The notes beneath the pieces are model-generated. The model worked only from the letters and a program-made list of their open reading frames with translations, had not been told where the DNA came from and ran no database searches. A program made the translations under genes and the position numbers. Below, piece by piece: positions 45,177-57,340 of a stretch of 64,000 nt of DNA (within the stretch, counting starts at the first letter, position 1; every line of letters begins with the position of its first letter). Where the stretch lies: positions 2,991,001 to 3,055,000 of the forward strand of contig NC_081821.1 in assembly GCF_030704535.1 (NCBI RefSeq), in the 5' to 3' direction. The DNA comes from Vitis vinifera (taxonomy: Eukaryota; Streptophyta; Magnoliopsida; Vitales; Vitaceae).

Positions 45177-48100
45177 ATGGCGAACGACGGCGACATTCTG
45201 ATGCTGGAAGCACCGCCACAGGCCTCACGTCCGGCGGAATTCATCGACGCCTTGCCGTACATTGACGATGATTATGGCCACCCCAAGGTCAAAGAAGAGG
45301 TGGATCGATTGGTCGAAGATGAGATGCGCCGGAGCTCCAAAAAGCCCTCCGATTTCCTCAAAGACCTCCCTCCGCTTCCCCCCTTCGGTTTCCACGTAAT
45401 TTTCCTTTTATCCTCTCTAGAGTTTGCTTTAATTTCGAGAAACAAGTGCGTACTTGGATGCAAAGGAAAAACCGTAGGGTAAAGTTTGGGGTTATGGGAG
45501 TTCTTGGTTAGGTTTGGTTGAAAATTTATGGGGGCTTGTTTATGTGTGTTTAGGGAAAGGTTTTTGGTTCGAATTTGGCAGTCTTGGGCTAGTTGGATGC
45601 ATGCCGTGTTTTGTGTTTTTGTTTTCAAAGAACGGTTAGTTATGCTGTTGATTCCTGGAAGTTTTTAGTATTATGTTTGAATCGATTTTAGGGCCTTGTG
45701 AACTGTTCTCTGATTCCGGAAGTCTTAAGAATTGAAAATGACAGAAAATGTATCCTGTAATCTGGTTTAGATATCTTAGAAATGTAAAAATGTGGTTTTT
45801 TTTTTTTTTTTGGTGCATTTTGTTCGAAAATGGAAACTGTTTAGCTATTGAAACCGCTCCAAAGATTGACATGATCACTTTTTTCCTCTTATTTGGAAAT
45901 AAAAATGTTTTAAAACATCATTTTCCTTTTGGCTACCAAAGAGGCCATTAGGTTTTGAGCTGATTTATGCCTTTTATCACTTGTGTTGATTTCGTCTTAG
46001 GGAATTTGCATCATCAGATGTGTTTTCGAGTATATTATTTATTTTATTTTTTTATTTTCTTTGGAAACCAGAAAACATGTTCTCAAAAATGCATTTAGAG
46101 GAGCCATTGGTAAACAAGAAAATGTTTGGAATCTACTTGATGTTGTAGCACTGCTAATTGTGGAATCTGAATCTCAGAATCACCCCATGCTTGCTAGAGA
46201 ATATGAGCGTGTGAGAGCGGGGAAGCCTCCAGTGGCACTTGACATGTCACGATATGGACTTGAAATGCCTCCTATGAATAAACGGAATGATGAAACTGCT
46301 TGGAAACACGCACTTCAGAAAGCTCAGCGCCTACTGCAACATCAAGTAATTAGGTAATATGTGACTTTATACCCCTTTCGTTGCTTGGGTGATTTTGGAA
46401 TCTAGTGTATTTCTTTTGTTAGAAAATGTTTTCCAAGTAAGAATGGTTGTGATTGATTTATGAAGTTAAGTTATGGTTTTTGAATTTTTAATATGGAGAA
46501 ATCTGGGAGGCAAGAATATTAAAGATAAAGACAAATAACTTCTGTAAGAACTCTCTCATGATATATATTACATTGGTGTTGCTCCGTGTTTGTATGCTTA
46601 AATAAAAAGTGTTTGATATAGATGTGTATCCTATTTTTTTGATAAATAAAGAAAATGTATTAAAAATAAAAAAGGGTATACACGATGTATACAAAACAAC
46701 CACAAGACCCAAAAATAGAAGAGGGTAGATGTGTGCCGTATGCCAACTCATTATTCATAAAATGGCTCTAATTTGTGTGCCCAACCACTAATTATTAGAA
46801 TGAGGCTTTGTTAGTCAAGTATCTACCACTAGTGGTCTTTTGATTTCTTCTTTCTTTATTGTCAACCTATAAATAATGAAATCTACTGTGACCTTAGAAG
46901 AAAGAGAAATAAATGAAATCTACTGAGACACTGGCATAAAGAAGAAATTGCAAGAGAGGACAAGGATTTCTTCACTACAAAAAGGCAATAAATTACTGGG
47001 AAAAAGTGCAGAGCTAAAAAGGTAAATGCTGGCTCAAGCTTTCAAGGAGGGAAACACTGAAAAAATCTCCTCTAAAGTTCACAACTGTTAGTACTCCTTT
47101 TTTGGCTGAAAAACTAACCCTTCTAGTTCTCATTCTATGTTGTCTATGCTATTATTCTTCTAATTAATAAACCAACTCATGGAACTTCTTCTTGGTTAAA
47201 GGTATCACAAGTAAAAATGTAATTTCAGATATAGAAGTAGTTTGGCACAAATTATGAGTGAATTTGCCCTCTATATTACAACCTCCTCCAGCAAGCTCCA
47301 TGTCCTGCCCCCTTGCCTGAACCCAAAGGACCACCATATTAGGAACATCTCCTTTTTACAATGGGAGGAGTTGTTACCTGTGCACATTTACTGGCATGCC
47401 ACTCCCCCTAGTGGTTGTGAATTGAAGGGGATTTATGAAACACAAGGAAAAGGAACTAGATGAACTATCCACGTTGCTTTTTTGCCTCGATAATTCTGGT
47501 AGATCCGTTCATAAAGACATGTTATTTTTAACGCGCAAGAACCAGTAATGCCATTCTCACACTCTTTCATTGTTTTGTTTATGAAATAATTATTAATTTT
47601 GCAGGCTGGAAAATCTGGAACTGATGTCAAAACATGGTGCTGATGTCTGGAAACAGCACAACCAACGACTTGAGGCATACTTGTCCAGGTTTGTTTGTAA
47701 CCTCCCATATGAGGTGCATCATACTGAAATGTTATCATTGTAAAGAGAAATCAAAATCTTCTCTTGGTTGCCCATGTTGCCTTGGCTTTTGCACCAATTC
47801 ACCTGCTCGTTCAATATCATATAGTAGTTTGCATCCTGCTTTGAGTTCATATCTTCATAGACTGGGTGCTGTCATACACTTTCCGCACAACCACCTAAGC
47901 GGCTAGGCCTTCAAGTGAGCCAAGGCATTATTTTAGTGTCTCACTTTTTCTAAAGTAATACACCTTAGTTTGAGTGCATGCATCAGCTGGACTGAGGTAC
48001 TTTTATTCTGGCATTCTCCTTTGACACCTGACTCTTAGCTCCTACACAAACACCTTAGTTCATGGTTGTTAATTCGTAAAACATATAATATATCATTTTT

Positions 48101-51100
48101 GTATTTTTCCATGTTGTGTATTGTAAGTTTTTTTATGTACTGAAAAATAAATAGAAAAAACATGCATACAAATACATATATCGGAAGCATAAATCCTAGG
48201 GCGGTTAGGATGAGATTGGAAAAGATACAAAGGGATTTTCTGTGGGGAGGTGGCGCTCTTGAGCAAAAATTTCACTTAGTAAAGTGGCTGATTGTGTGTG
48301 AAGACAAGAGTAAAGGTGGTTTGGGGGTTAAGAGCCTTGGTTCGTTCAATAAGGCTCTCCTTGGCAAGTGGGCATGGCGCTTTGCAAATAAAAAAAAGAC
48401 CCTTTGGAATCAGGTGATTAGAAGGAAGTACGGGGAGGAAAGAGGAGGATGGAGATCTTGTGAGACCAGGGAGGCTTATGGTGTTGGTTTGGGGAAAGCT
48501 ATAAATAAGGTGGGAAAGCTTGTAACCCCTTTCTTTGGCTTTGAGGTGGGGGATGGTAAGAATGTGAGTTTTTGGAAAGATAAGTGGTGTGGAACCAGCC
48601 CTTTAAGCGAGGCTTTCCCTTCATTATTTGCCTTAGCAACGTCTAAAGAGGCTTAGGTAAATGAAGTTTGGACAGCTGAGGGGGAAAGGAGGAGAAGTTG
48701 GACTCCTACTTTCAATAGGCCGTTTAATGATTGGGAGATGGAAGAAGTGGGAAGGTTACTTTGTTGCTTGGAAGGGAAGATGGTGAGGGTGGACAAGGAG
48801 GATAGGGTGAGATGGGTGGAATCAAAGGATGGGGTTTTTTCGGTAAAATCCTTGTATAGGGCGTTGCAGTCGGTGTTTTCTGCCTTTTTCCCTTCAAAGA
48901 TTATTTGGATGTCCTGTGCTCAGCCCAAGATAAGCTTCTTTGCGTGGGAGGCTTCGTGGGGTAGAGTTTTAACCTTGGACCGTTTGCAAAAGAGGGGTTG
49001 GGCTTTGGCAAATAGGTGTTTTCTATGCCAAAAGTGTGGGGAGACGATTGACCACCTCCTCTTGCATTGTGAAAGGACAAGGGAGGTGTGGACGTTGTTC
49101 CTCTTTTTTTTTGGAGTTTCTTGGGTTTTTCCGCAGTTGGTTAAGGAAACTCTAATAGGTTTGAGAGGCTCTTTTGTGAGCAAGAAGAGGAAGGTGGCGT
49201 GGCTTATGGGACCGTTATGCTTATTTTGGGTTATTTGGAAGGTTAGGAATTCTCTTGCTTTTGAGGATGGTGTGTTGTCCATTCAAAAGCTGAAAATTTC
49301 TTTTATGTATTTACTATGGTCGGAAACCAAATTGTGGATAAAAGATGGTCCTTCGACCTTGATAGATTTTATAGAATGGGTGTGTATGCGTTAAGGGAGA
49401 GGGTTTTTAGAGTTTTCCTAGTGTCTTGGGTCCTTTTGTAAGGGGGTGAGTTGTTATTTGCTGTAACTCTTTGAGTCGCTTTTTTAGCGCCTCTTTTGCA
49501 ATACATATATTACTTATTGATCAAAAAAAAAATATATAATCAATTCTATGAAAGTAGGATTTAAAAAATTAAACTATGGCACCCCATATTTGAACATTTA
49601 GTAAGAGAACAAAAGTTCAATTTAATAAAATATGAGTTTGCATCTTTTTTGTTTACTTTGAGTCGCTGTTTTTGGTGCCTCTTCTTAATATATTTTTACC
49701 TCTCTTTACTTATCAAAAAAATAAAATAAAATATGAGTTTACTGCATAGGTTTATCATAAAATCCACAAAAGGCTTTACACCTGAGAGGAAGAAGAAGAA
49801 GAAGAAGAAAGAGTATATATTAGAATTAAACTCTGAAGTCAAGGCATCACACCTAGAGAAGGCTTTACACCTTCTAAATCTATGAACCACACACAATAGT
49901 TGGAATTCATTATTTTCAATTCATAACTGAGCCCTTTGTAGGACAGCTTGTGACTCCCTAGATTTACATTGGGAAACTAAAATTTTTTACTCACAATCTG
50001 AAAACTCCTGAAATTGAAGATTCTTAATACCTCATTGATCAACTCTATAGGCTGAAAAGTAAAGACTCATGGGAGGTGGTGTGTAGACCTGAGGATGATG
50101 AGGGCCTGTTTAGTGGCCTGTTTATTTTGCAACAGAGCCTTTATTGGCAAAGTGGCAATGGAGATTTGCTAAAAACACATATATGGTTTGTAATCTAATG
50201 GATAGGATGTCATATTTAGGGTTGTAACCATTCCCTCAAGCCCATGGAAAGCCATCTTCCAGGATTTTTTACATGGGTTTGGATGTCAGTGTTGAGTGTG
50301 TGTCTTGGTGTTTGATCAGTCATATCTCCAAATTTTAATATGTGCAAATATGTTTTCTTTCTTTATAGTAATTATTATTATTATTTTTATTTTTATTTTT
50401 TTTGGGGTGGGGGGGGGGGGGGGGGGGGTCTCCCTAATAGGACTCAAACTTGAAACCTCCACATCCTCACTTCAATCTCTTACCATAATCAATACCAATA
50501 ATTGGATACAACCTAGAAGGAATAAAAAGAAAGATCAATTAGAAATCAATCACAAGCAACTTCCCTCTATTTTTCTCCTTGGCGTATCTTTCTCTTATTT
50601 CTAAATACACTCATAGAAATTGTTTTATGAATCTTCAACTCTCTCTCTCTCTCTCTCTGGATAATGGGGAAATCCCCCTTGACAAAGAGGCATTTATCCC
50701 TACAGCTTACCTTATACTACTTACATATAAAGGAGGTTTGAATTCAAAACTTGTAGTTCATTGTCAGAGGGCAATACTACTAAGCTATATACATTGGGGA
50801 CTGGGGTTTGGTGGCATGGCTTATGAAACTTCAATTCTTTGATCAATCATCACCTTGGATTGATCTTGACTTCATTCATTTGTAATTGTGAGCCCCAAGA
50901 ATTTTCAGTCATCTTTGAAGTGTTGGCAGTGATGGACTACATGTCAAAGTATTAGAACTAGCCTGTGTACTGTGGTGCGATATTTCTTCTGGCGCTTATT
51001 TATAGTATATACTCCCTTCATTTGCCTATGTAAAAATAAAAATAATAAAGTATTAGAACTAGCTTGACAAACAGAATGTAGTTGTGTTTCAAGGTTTTGT

Positions 51101-52285
51101 TGTTCAACCACCCTTTATATTTTTTGTTTTATCAGACCACCCTTTTATATTTTGACCACCACCCTTCTCTGTTGCATCTCTAAACTCTCAAGCATCCACA
51201 CAAAATTCATCTAAAATTCATCTCATTTGGCATCGATAAGCCTTCTCATGTAAGTTCTTCACTTCTTTTTATCAGATATACAAGTTCTTTCGCTTCATAT
51301 TGACATGATAAGACCATGCTCTAATACCAAGTTGGTTCATCTTGCATTGCTTTTGCAATCTATGGACATTGATATTTGCTTTATTTGGGTTTTTTGAGTC
51401 CTTCACCAGTCAATATAGGATTTTAATGTTTTGCTGGATTGGAAGTTCACTGTTAGGAGAAAAGACTTGGCAGACAGCGCATAGAAGAATTTATGAAAGG
51501 GACAAGGTTTCAATGTTGAAATTAAATCTGTCTTAGATCCTTGATGGCTGGTTCAGCAGGGGACTAAAGTACTTCCCTGTTCTATTTTGGAGATCTTGGA
51601 CTGTATGTTTTGTTCTAGGTGTTATGCCAAACTATCGCAGTTTCACCCTTCATTGTGTGTGTGCGCGCGCGCGCGCATGCATGTGTGTGTGTGTTTCATG
51701 CACTCTCCTTGTTTACCTGTGTTCCATCTCTCTTGTGATTTTAATACTGTTTGCTTGTTTACCAAGAAAATATGTTTCTGCATTTCTTGATACTTGCATC
51801 AATAATTTTCAGAATGCAAGCATTGGCAATGGAACAAAATGAAAAGATTGAAACTGTGAATCGTGAAAGGAAATATCATCAGGTTATTTAACTTCCTAGA
51901 GCCACTCCTTTGTGTTATGTTTCAATGGAATGCCTGTATTTCATTCAGATTGATATACTTTCTTTCTCCAAATGACCAGCAAAATACTGCCTTTGAGCTT
52001 AACGCTTTGTCTGCACAATGGAAGGAGCTCTGTGAAAAAAATATTGAAATTCGAACAGCTTGTGCTAAAATTGAAAATAATATTGAAGAACTTAGGAGAG
52101 AAGCTGCAGAGAGGTACTTTTTGCATCTGTTTTACCTTCATTTACTCACGTTTCACTGGTATGGGGCCTAATCTTCCCTTCCTCCCTCTTTTTTTCCCCA
52201 TTTTTTGTTCTCTTTTTACTTATTCAGAGGCTGGAATTTGGATGCTAATATAGATAATGGTTCTTTATCACACTCAGAACAGTAA
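45177..52285 (+). CDS. MOS4: Pre-mRNA splicing factor SPF27 homologue (BCAS2/MOS4)
   Basis: Core subunit of the Prp19/NineTeen complex (MAC in plants), which activates the spliceosome; the Arabidopsis homologue MOS4 also acts in immunity. Six exons: 45177-45395, 46178-46353, 47605-47688, 51813-51882, 51980-52113 and 52228-52285. All have GT/AG borders and matching phases, giving 246 residues. Conserved parts in order: [104 protein letters not shown] and EAAERGWNLD. The C-terminal half is coiled coil, as expected. The start ATG sits in GCAGCTATGGCG, a good plant context. Introns 2 and 3 (1.25 and 4.1 kb) hold LINE remnants. The stop TAA is followed by GGTATGCC, a possible donor of a 3' untranslated intron. 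Confidence 0.96.
46625..46760 (-). mobile_element. LINE 3' tail, minus orientation, in SPF27 intron 2
   Basis: The T run and TTTTTGATAAATAA at 46630-46650 are the reverse complement of a LINE end (TTATTTATCAAAAA). They are followed by GTATACACGATGTATAC and about 70 bp of tail. No coding part remains. Confidence 0.5.
48186..49543 (+). mobile_element. 5'-truncated LINE in SPF27 intron 3
   Basis: Plus-strand remnant of the C-terminal part of a plant L1-type ORF2. It reads [14 protein letters not shown] and [20 protein letters not shown] (distal reverse transcriptase region), then the zinc-binding RVT domain with [39 protein letters not shown] and [11 protein letters not shown] stop at 48654 splits it into two frames (48162-48656 and 48738-49394 in frame terms). 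The element ends TTATTGATC plus an A run at about 49529-49537. The endonuclease and most of the reverse transcriptase are missing. A precise target duplication was not found. Confidence 0.9.
49645..49725 (+). mobile_element. Solo LINE 3' end
   Basis: GAGTCGCTGTTTTTGGTGCC to CTTATCAAAAAA repeats the closing 80 bp of the LINE just upstream (GAGTCGCTTTTTTAGCGCCT ... GATCAAAAA) in diverged form. It is a separate, severely truncated insertion. Confidence 0.6.
50404..50428 (+). repeat. Poly-G tract in SPF27 intron 3
   Basis: GGGG, T, then about 20 consecutive G, preceded by a T-rich stretch (about 50365-50403). It is strongly G-quadruplex-prone if transcribed as part of the intron. A (CT)n run follows at about 50638-50658. 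Confidence 0.85.
51655..51694. repeat. Alternating purine-pyrimidine tract (GT/GC)
   Basis: A 40-bp run of GTGTGTGC, then (GC)n, then ATGCATGTGTGT. Such alternation favours left-handed Z-DNA. It lies in intron 3 of SPF27, about 120 bp before exon 4. Confidence 0.85.
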
Positions 52286-52386
52286 GGTATGCCTTTTACC
52301 TTGATGTAGAATTTGATTTATATTTATGGTATGGATTGGTTGGCTATGTGTAAAAGAATGTGTATTTATATGTGTGTATGCACCCA

Positions 52387-52390
52387 TGTG

Positions 52391-52460
<70 letters not shown>
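52387..52460. repeat. (TA)n microsatellite
   Basis: About 74 bp of TA repeats with one TG interruption, just downstream of the SPF27 stop codon. Open frames over it on both strands (IYIYIY) are repeat-derived. Confidence 0.95.
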
Positions 52461-52465
<5 letters not shown>

Positions 52466-53264
52466 ATTTGTATGTGTATGTACACTTTTGGCCATTTGAA
52501 GGTCCCATGCAAAAGAAGGGTTCCATTTTTTTCATGTCAGTTGAAGTAAGAAGCTATATTTGGTTCTTGGATAATATCAAGAAAAGAAAAAAAAATATTA
52601 AGGAAAATGGTTTTCTCATATTTGGTTTCACTATCGAAAATATGAAAAAAAAAATAAAAATCAAATATAATTAAAATTAGTTAGAAATTTATGTATTTTT
52701 AAATTATTTAATCTTTATATAGTGGAGTAAAATAAATGAAACGAGTTTGAAGAAATATATATAAATGATTTATTGATTTTAAATCCATTTTTTATTTTTC
52801 TTTCACTTTTTTTCATCCTTTTACTTTTTCTCTTTATTTTCTTTCCCTCTCATTTTCCTTCAAGTTTTCCAAGAGCCAAACATTGCCTTGATGATTGTGA
52901 AAATAACTGCATCCATGTTTGAGTGGGTTCTAAGGTGCTAAGTGAATGGAAGGGTGGGTTGTCTTATTGTTGTAGCCTTTGATATGAGTCGCGTGCTTAA
53001 TTTCAGCATTAATATAAAATCGTTATGGGAAGCTTGCTAGATGTCATGGGCTGCTTTTGGAAGGTAGTAAACCTACATGTTTAATGCCGCCCATATGCAT
53101 AGTCATGAAGTGACCTTGAACTGCTAATTTCTTCCCTAATTTTCCAATGAGAACCCTCCATTGAATTGCTTATAGAATTTTTCTTTGAACCTTGTTCCAT
53201 AACTTAAGATTGATCTTTTACTGGAATTTATAACAATGGCTTTCGGATTGAACATGTAGTGTTA

Positions 53265-53600
53265 CAGGCACCAGCAGATCCAGAAAACATTAACCAAGTA
53301 GCGATCTACAGTCTACTATGAATCCTTGATTCCGCAGTTCTTCATTTTGACTAACACTGCAGTTACTGCTGTAGTTGTTGCTGGCCTTGCCATGTAGAAG
53401 GCAAGTTGGTTTCTAGCTCTTCCCTAGCTCCATGGGTGAGAATTTTCTCGCATGGGTTGAGAATTACTGTAGGTGAAATCGATATCTTGTTGTACTCAGT
53501 AATGTTCTTTAAATCAATCCTCACAAAAGTAGAACTTTTGATTTCGTTAAACTGAAGTATAGTTTCCCTTTCATTAGAATGAGAAACACTAGACAAGTTG
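53265..53600 (+). other. Possible 3' untranslated exon of SPF27
   Basis: Less AT-rich block preceded by GTGTTACAG|GCACC, an acceptor-like site that could pair with the donor after the SPF27 stop codon (52287). No long open frame is present. Inference from splice-like motifs only. Confidence 0.3.
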
Positions 53601-56600
53601 TTTCTTCTTTCCTTTTCCTCTTTTATAAAATTTATGAAGTTTTAAATTTTCATGTCAAAGAATTTATTTTATATAAGTTTTAACCTCCTTTTTAATCCTA
53701 GGCGTATAAATATCTAGCATTTCATGTCATGTCATGATGACATCAACGTTGTTTTTTTTGAAAAAACAATTTCGGTATAAATTTATAAATTATGTTCTCA
53801 TTAAAACCCAATTTTAAAAATTAATTTTATCTTCTAAACTTATTTTTTGAAAATACTCGATGTAATATTAGTTACTCTAAAATCGTCTTTTAAAAATATA
53901 ATTTTAGTATCAATGGTAAATTACAAAGAATTATTTTACCCTAATAATTTCGGTAAGAGGAGTTTACAAATTTACAATGAAATCACCTTTAAAAAGATGA
54001 TATGTTCATGTAAATTCTTTGAAAAATGGATTAAGATATGTAATTAGGCTTAATATTTAGTGCAATAGAGGATCTTTATGAATGGTGATTTGCATGAAAA
54101 AGTATATATGAGACTCAGGATGTAAGTAAAATCCAAAAACCAATCCAAATCAATCGTATCAAATCAAATTTTAACAACTATAAAACTCGGTTTGGTTTAA
54201 GAATTTTGAAAACTGATAAAAGTTGATTTTTGGTTTCCTTAATTTTAAATTCAAATTTTAGGTTAAAAATTTTAAATTCAAATTAGTTTCAATTAATTTT
54301 AAAAACAAATTAAACTTAAAACCTATCCAACCAATCATCTAAACCGAATCAAACTGACCTTTAATCAAGTTTGGTTTGATTCATTTTTTTCATCATTAAA
54401 AGATTGATTCAATTTTGATTCAAGCATAAACCAATCAATCAATTCAACTAATTTTTCCCCCAAAAAGTGGATCCAACCACACATTTTTACACTTGTACAT
54501 GGAACTAAACTTTAGAGATATGCCTTTGGATCCTAATGTATGGTTAGATTAGATAGTGTAGATTTTACTGATACAAAAAAGTACACAAGTCTTTGCTAAA
54601 AAATATTCACATATTTTATTTCGATTAATCTTGTTGTAGGTGTCATTAAATATCAAACTTTTGCTCAATGCAAACACAATTCATTTAATAATATTTCAAC
54701 TCATTTAATAAATTGACTAAGATGGATTATGTGTCTAGATTGATGCAGACCATACCATTAACACAAATTTGAAGATAAATTAAAATTTTAAAAAAGTATT
54801 TTAGATTTTTTAAATATATAAAATTAATAAATTTTCATGGGAATAAAGGAATCATAAATCCATTAAATTCTTAAACAAATCATAATTCAAATTTTTTTTT
54901 TTAATTTTGTGTTGCCATGCTGTATAAAATTTATCACAACTGCAAAAACCTTATGGAAAAAAACATGTGTTAAAATACTTAAAGGCGAGAATATAATTAA
55001 GGAAAAAAATGTTACATGAATTTTTCATATTTGATTTCAAAAAAAAAATTATAATTATAAATTTATATATTTTATGATAAAAAATATTATAAAATAAGAT
55101 CAAACGAACTCATAAAAATAATTTATTAAACTTTAAATTTATTTTATATTTTTCCACCAATTTTCCGAGAAACAAACATAGGTTTTAAAAAAATAGTGAT
55201 GAGATGTGATGGAATGAGATCATACTTCTCATGTGAAACAACTAATTGGATCGAAAATCTCACATTTTCTAAGGCTGACTCCAAAAATCCAAAAAAATTG
55301 TGTCAATTAGTAGAATTAATTCCCCCATTCGAAAAAATAATCTACTTACATCTTGGGCTCGTGGCCATGAATTATAAATCAGCCTATGTTTAAGCTTTAG
55401 GCTGAAGCATTAAAAACTTGGGTTAATTGATTGATAGAAAGGAATAAAACAATTGCTTGAAAATACTTTCTGAACATGAAATATAATATTTTTGAGAAAA
55501 GATACTTTTTTAATAATTCTTTAATACTTGTCACCAAATCATATTGTAAAATAAAAATGAATTTTTCCATTTATAAGCATTATTTTTTAAATGAAGATTA
55601 TTTTTTCTAATCAAACTCAAGATTGCGCATCAAAAGTTTTTCTTGTTAGGATTAAAACACTCTAATTCTATGTAATAAAAAAATATAAAGCACAATAAAC
55701 ACACAAGTTTAAATAGTTCACTCAATGTTAAAGAGTCATCCACGCATGGCATGATGAAAAGAGCTCGTCTCACCCTTCAGGTTTTTCTCTCTACGTTCTT
55801 ATTTGAAAACCCTGAAATACCAAATTAGTCTCTTATTTGAAAATACTTCCTGATCTCAAGGCTAATGGCCAGCTTTAAGAGAGAACATATATAGAAATGA
55901 CACCAACCCAAATAAATGGTTGGTACATTTACCTTCTCAATCATAAATATGAGCCAAGGGCACAATCGTGGAAGACGAAAGAGGTTTAAATCATTTCCCA
56001 CACTGATTTGAGTAAGAAACCCTCGTTCCAAACTTCAGCAGTACCATGAAACAGACGAGCCATGGGAGATGAAGTTTTGTCAAACCGCTTTGCATTTTAT
56101 GTATGATTCATCGGAACATCATAGAGACATTTTTTCCAGTCCTAAAAGGCTGCCCTAGGCCTCGAGGGTCCCTCTCCATTCATTGTTCTGTGACTTTTCC
56201 AAGTGGACGAACCCTATACCCCCCAACCAGTAATCATATCCATGATCAAAGACAAGCATATGAACAGGATTGCTGGACCCAACCATCCCATCAAGGGGAG
56301 GACAATTGAAAAAGCAAATGAATGGAGACACAAGAAATCGGAATGTAGGGCTGACTGGAGAGAACCTTACATGAGAAGGTGAATGATGGCTCCACCGCAC
56401 CAACCGTGACATGATCATTAACTAAGACTAAGAGGTGATAAAGCATTTCCAGATAAGCCCATCAGCAAATATGCATCATTAATCCTCAGCAGGACTATAG
56501 CTATATCATTCATCAACTCATTCTCCCACCTGATAATTTCAACCATTGAATACATCTACTACTGCATCAAGATGGCATACCATGAATGCCACCCCAATAA

Positions 56601-57149
56601 AATCATGTGTAAAATGGGTTCATTTTGAAGGTGCGATTGGTGGCCTTTGATTTAAGTTAATAAGATTTGATCATTATCACAGTTTCTGTAGAAACTTAAC
56701 TAAATTTCTCATGATCTTCAAACAAGTACAAAATCTCATTAATACATAAAAAATGTGATCTAGTTCTCCAAATTAGTGATCCTCATGAACCCATCGCTTG
56801 AAGTGAAATGAGAACGGTGAATGACCTTCAACCTGTCAGCTCCTGCATATGGAGCCATATGAGAAGTTATAGATAAAGAAATGGTTCAGTTAAATGGTAC
56901 TCGAAAAATATTGACCTTGTGTTAGTTCCAGAAATGGGGAGAGATAATATAGAAGAAACAAATACAGTCAGTAATGCAAGCCACAAAAGAAAAAGGAGAT
57001 ATAATATGATGAGGTTAGAAATCGGAGAATCAGAAAAGGAAAAAGAGTTTTATCTGTTTGGAAAATTTAGCATTTATCATGAAGAAAGATGAATCAAAAG
57101 CTAAAAATAAAAGAAAATGGAAAGTGATGATGATGATGATGGACAGAGA
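53601..57149. other. Intergenic DNA, no gene seen
   Basis: Mostly AT-rich. About 52560-52880 resembles the AT-rich elements near 11520 and 43330. At 56140-56420 there is a GC-richer patch with an 87-codon minus frame that matches nothing I know. No RNA gene is recognised. Confidence 0.4.
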
Positions 57150-57340
57150 GAGAGGTGTAGAGCTCCCTTCAATCCAAACAAGGATCTAAACTTGGATAAT
57201 GCAGCTCCTGAGATATGCAAGCCACAAGCCTATCCAATGCCCCCCATTGACGGGATAGGGCTGTGGGATCCATAAGTCAGCAGCTCAATCTACCCAGTAA
57301 GACCCTCTATTGGACTTCAAGGAGCTCCACTCCAAAACCC
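57150..57340 (-). ncRNA. MIR159: MIR159 microRNA precursor
   Basis: The minus strand carries the 21-nt miR159 sequence, starting TTTGGATTGAAGGG and ending GAGCTCTA, at 57158-57178. The complementary star strand AGCTCCTTGAAGTCCAATAG lies on the 5' arm at 57307-57326. The two arms pair into the long stem with large loop (about 130 nt between) that is typical of the miR159/319 family, which is processed from the loop side. miR159 guides cleavage of GAMYB-type MYB mRNAs in anther and seed development. The mature sequence is the canonical form conserved across seed plants, so the gene is probably functional. A TATATATATAC stretch on the minus strand at about 58570 could be its TATA box, which would imply a primary transcript over 1 kb upstream of the hairpin. 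That link is inferred. Confidence 0.97.

Noticed and set aside
45748-45951. Open frames in SPF27 introns 1 and 2
   Set aside because: They lie in introns defined by clear splice sites and by the known order of the SPF27 protein.
52274-52674. Open frames reading IYIYIY on both strands
   Set aside because: Produced by the (TA)n microsatellite, not protein coding.
56155-56418. 87-codon minus frame between SPF27 and MIR159
   Set aside because: Considered as a small gene or second microRNA precursor, but no known mature microRNA, no hairpin arms and no family resemblance were seen.
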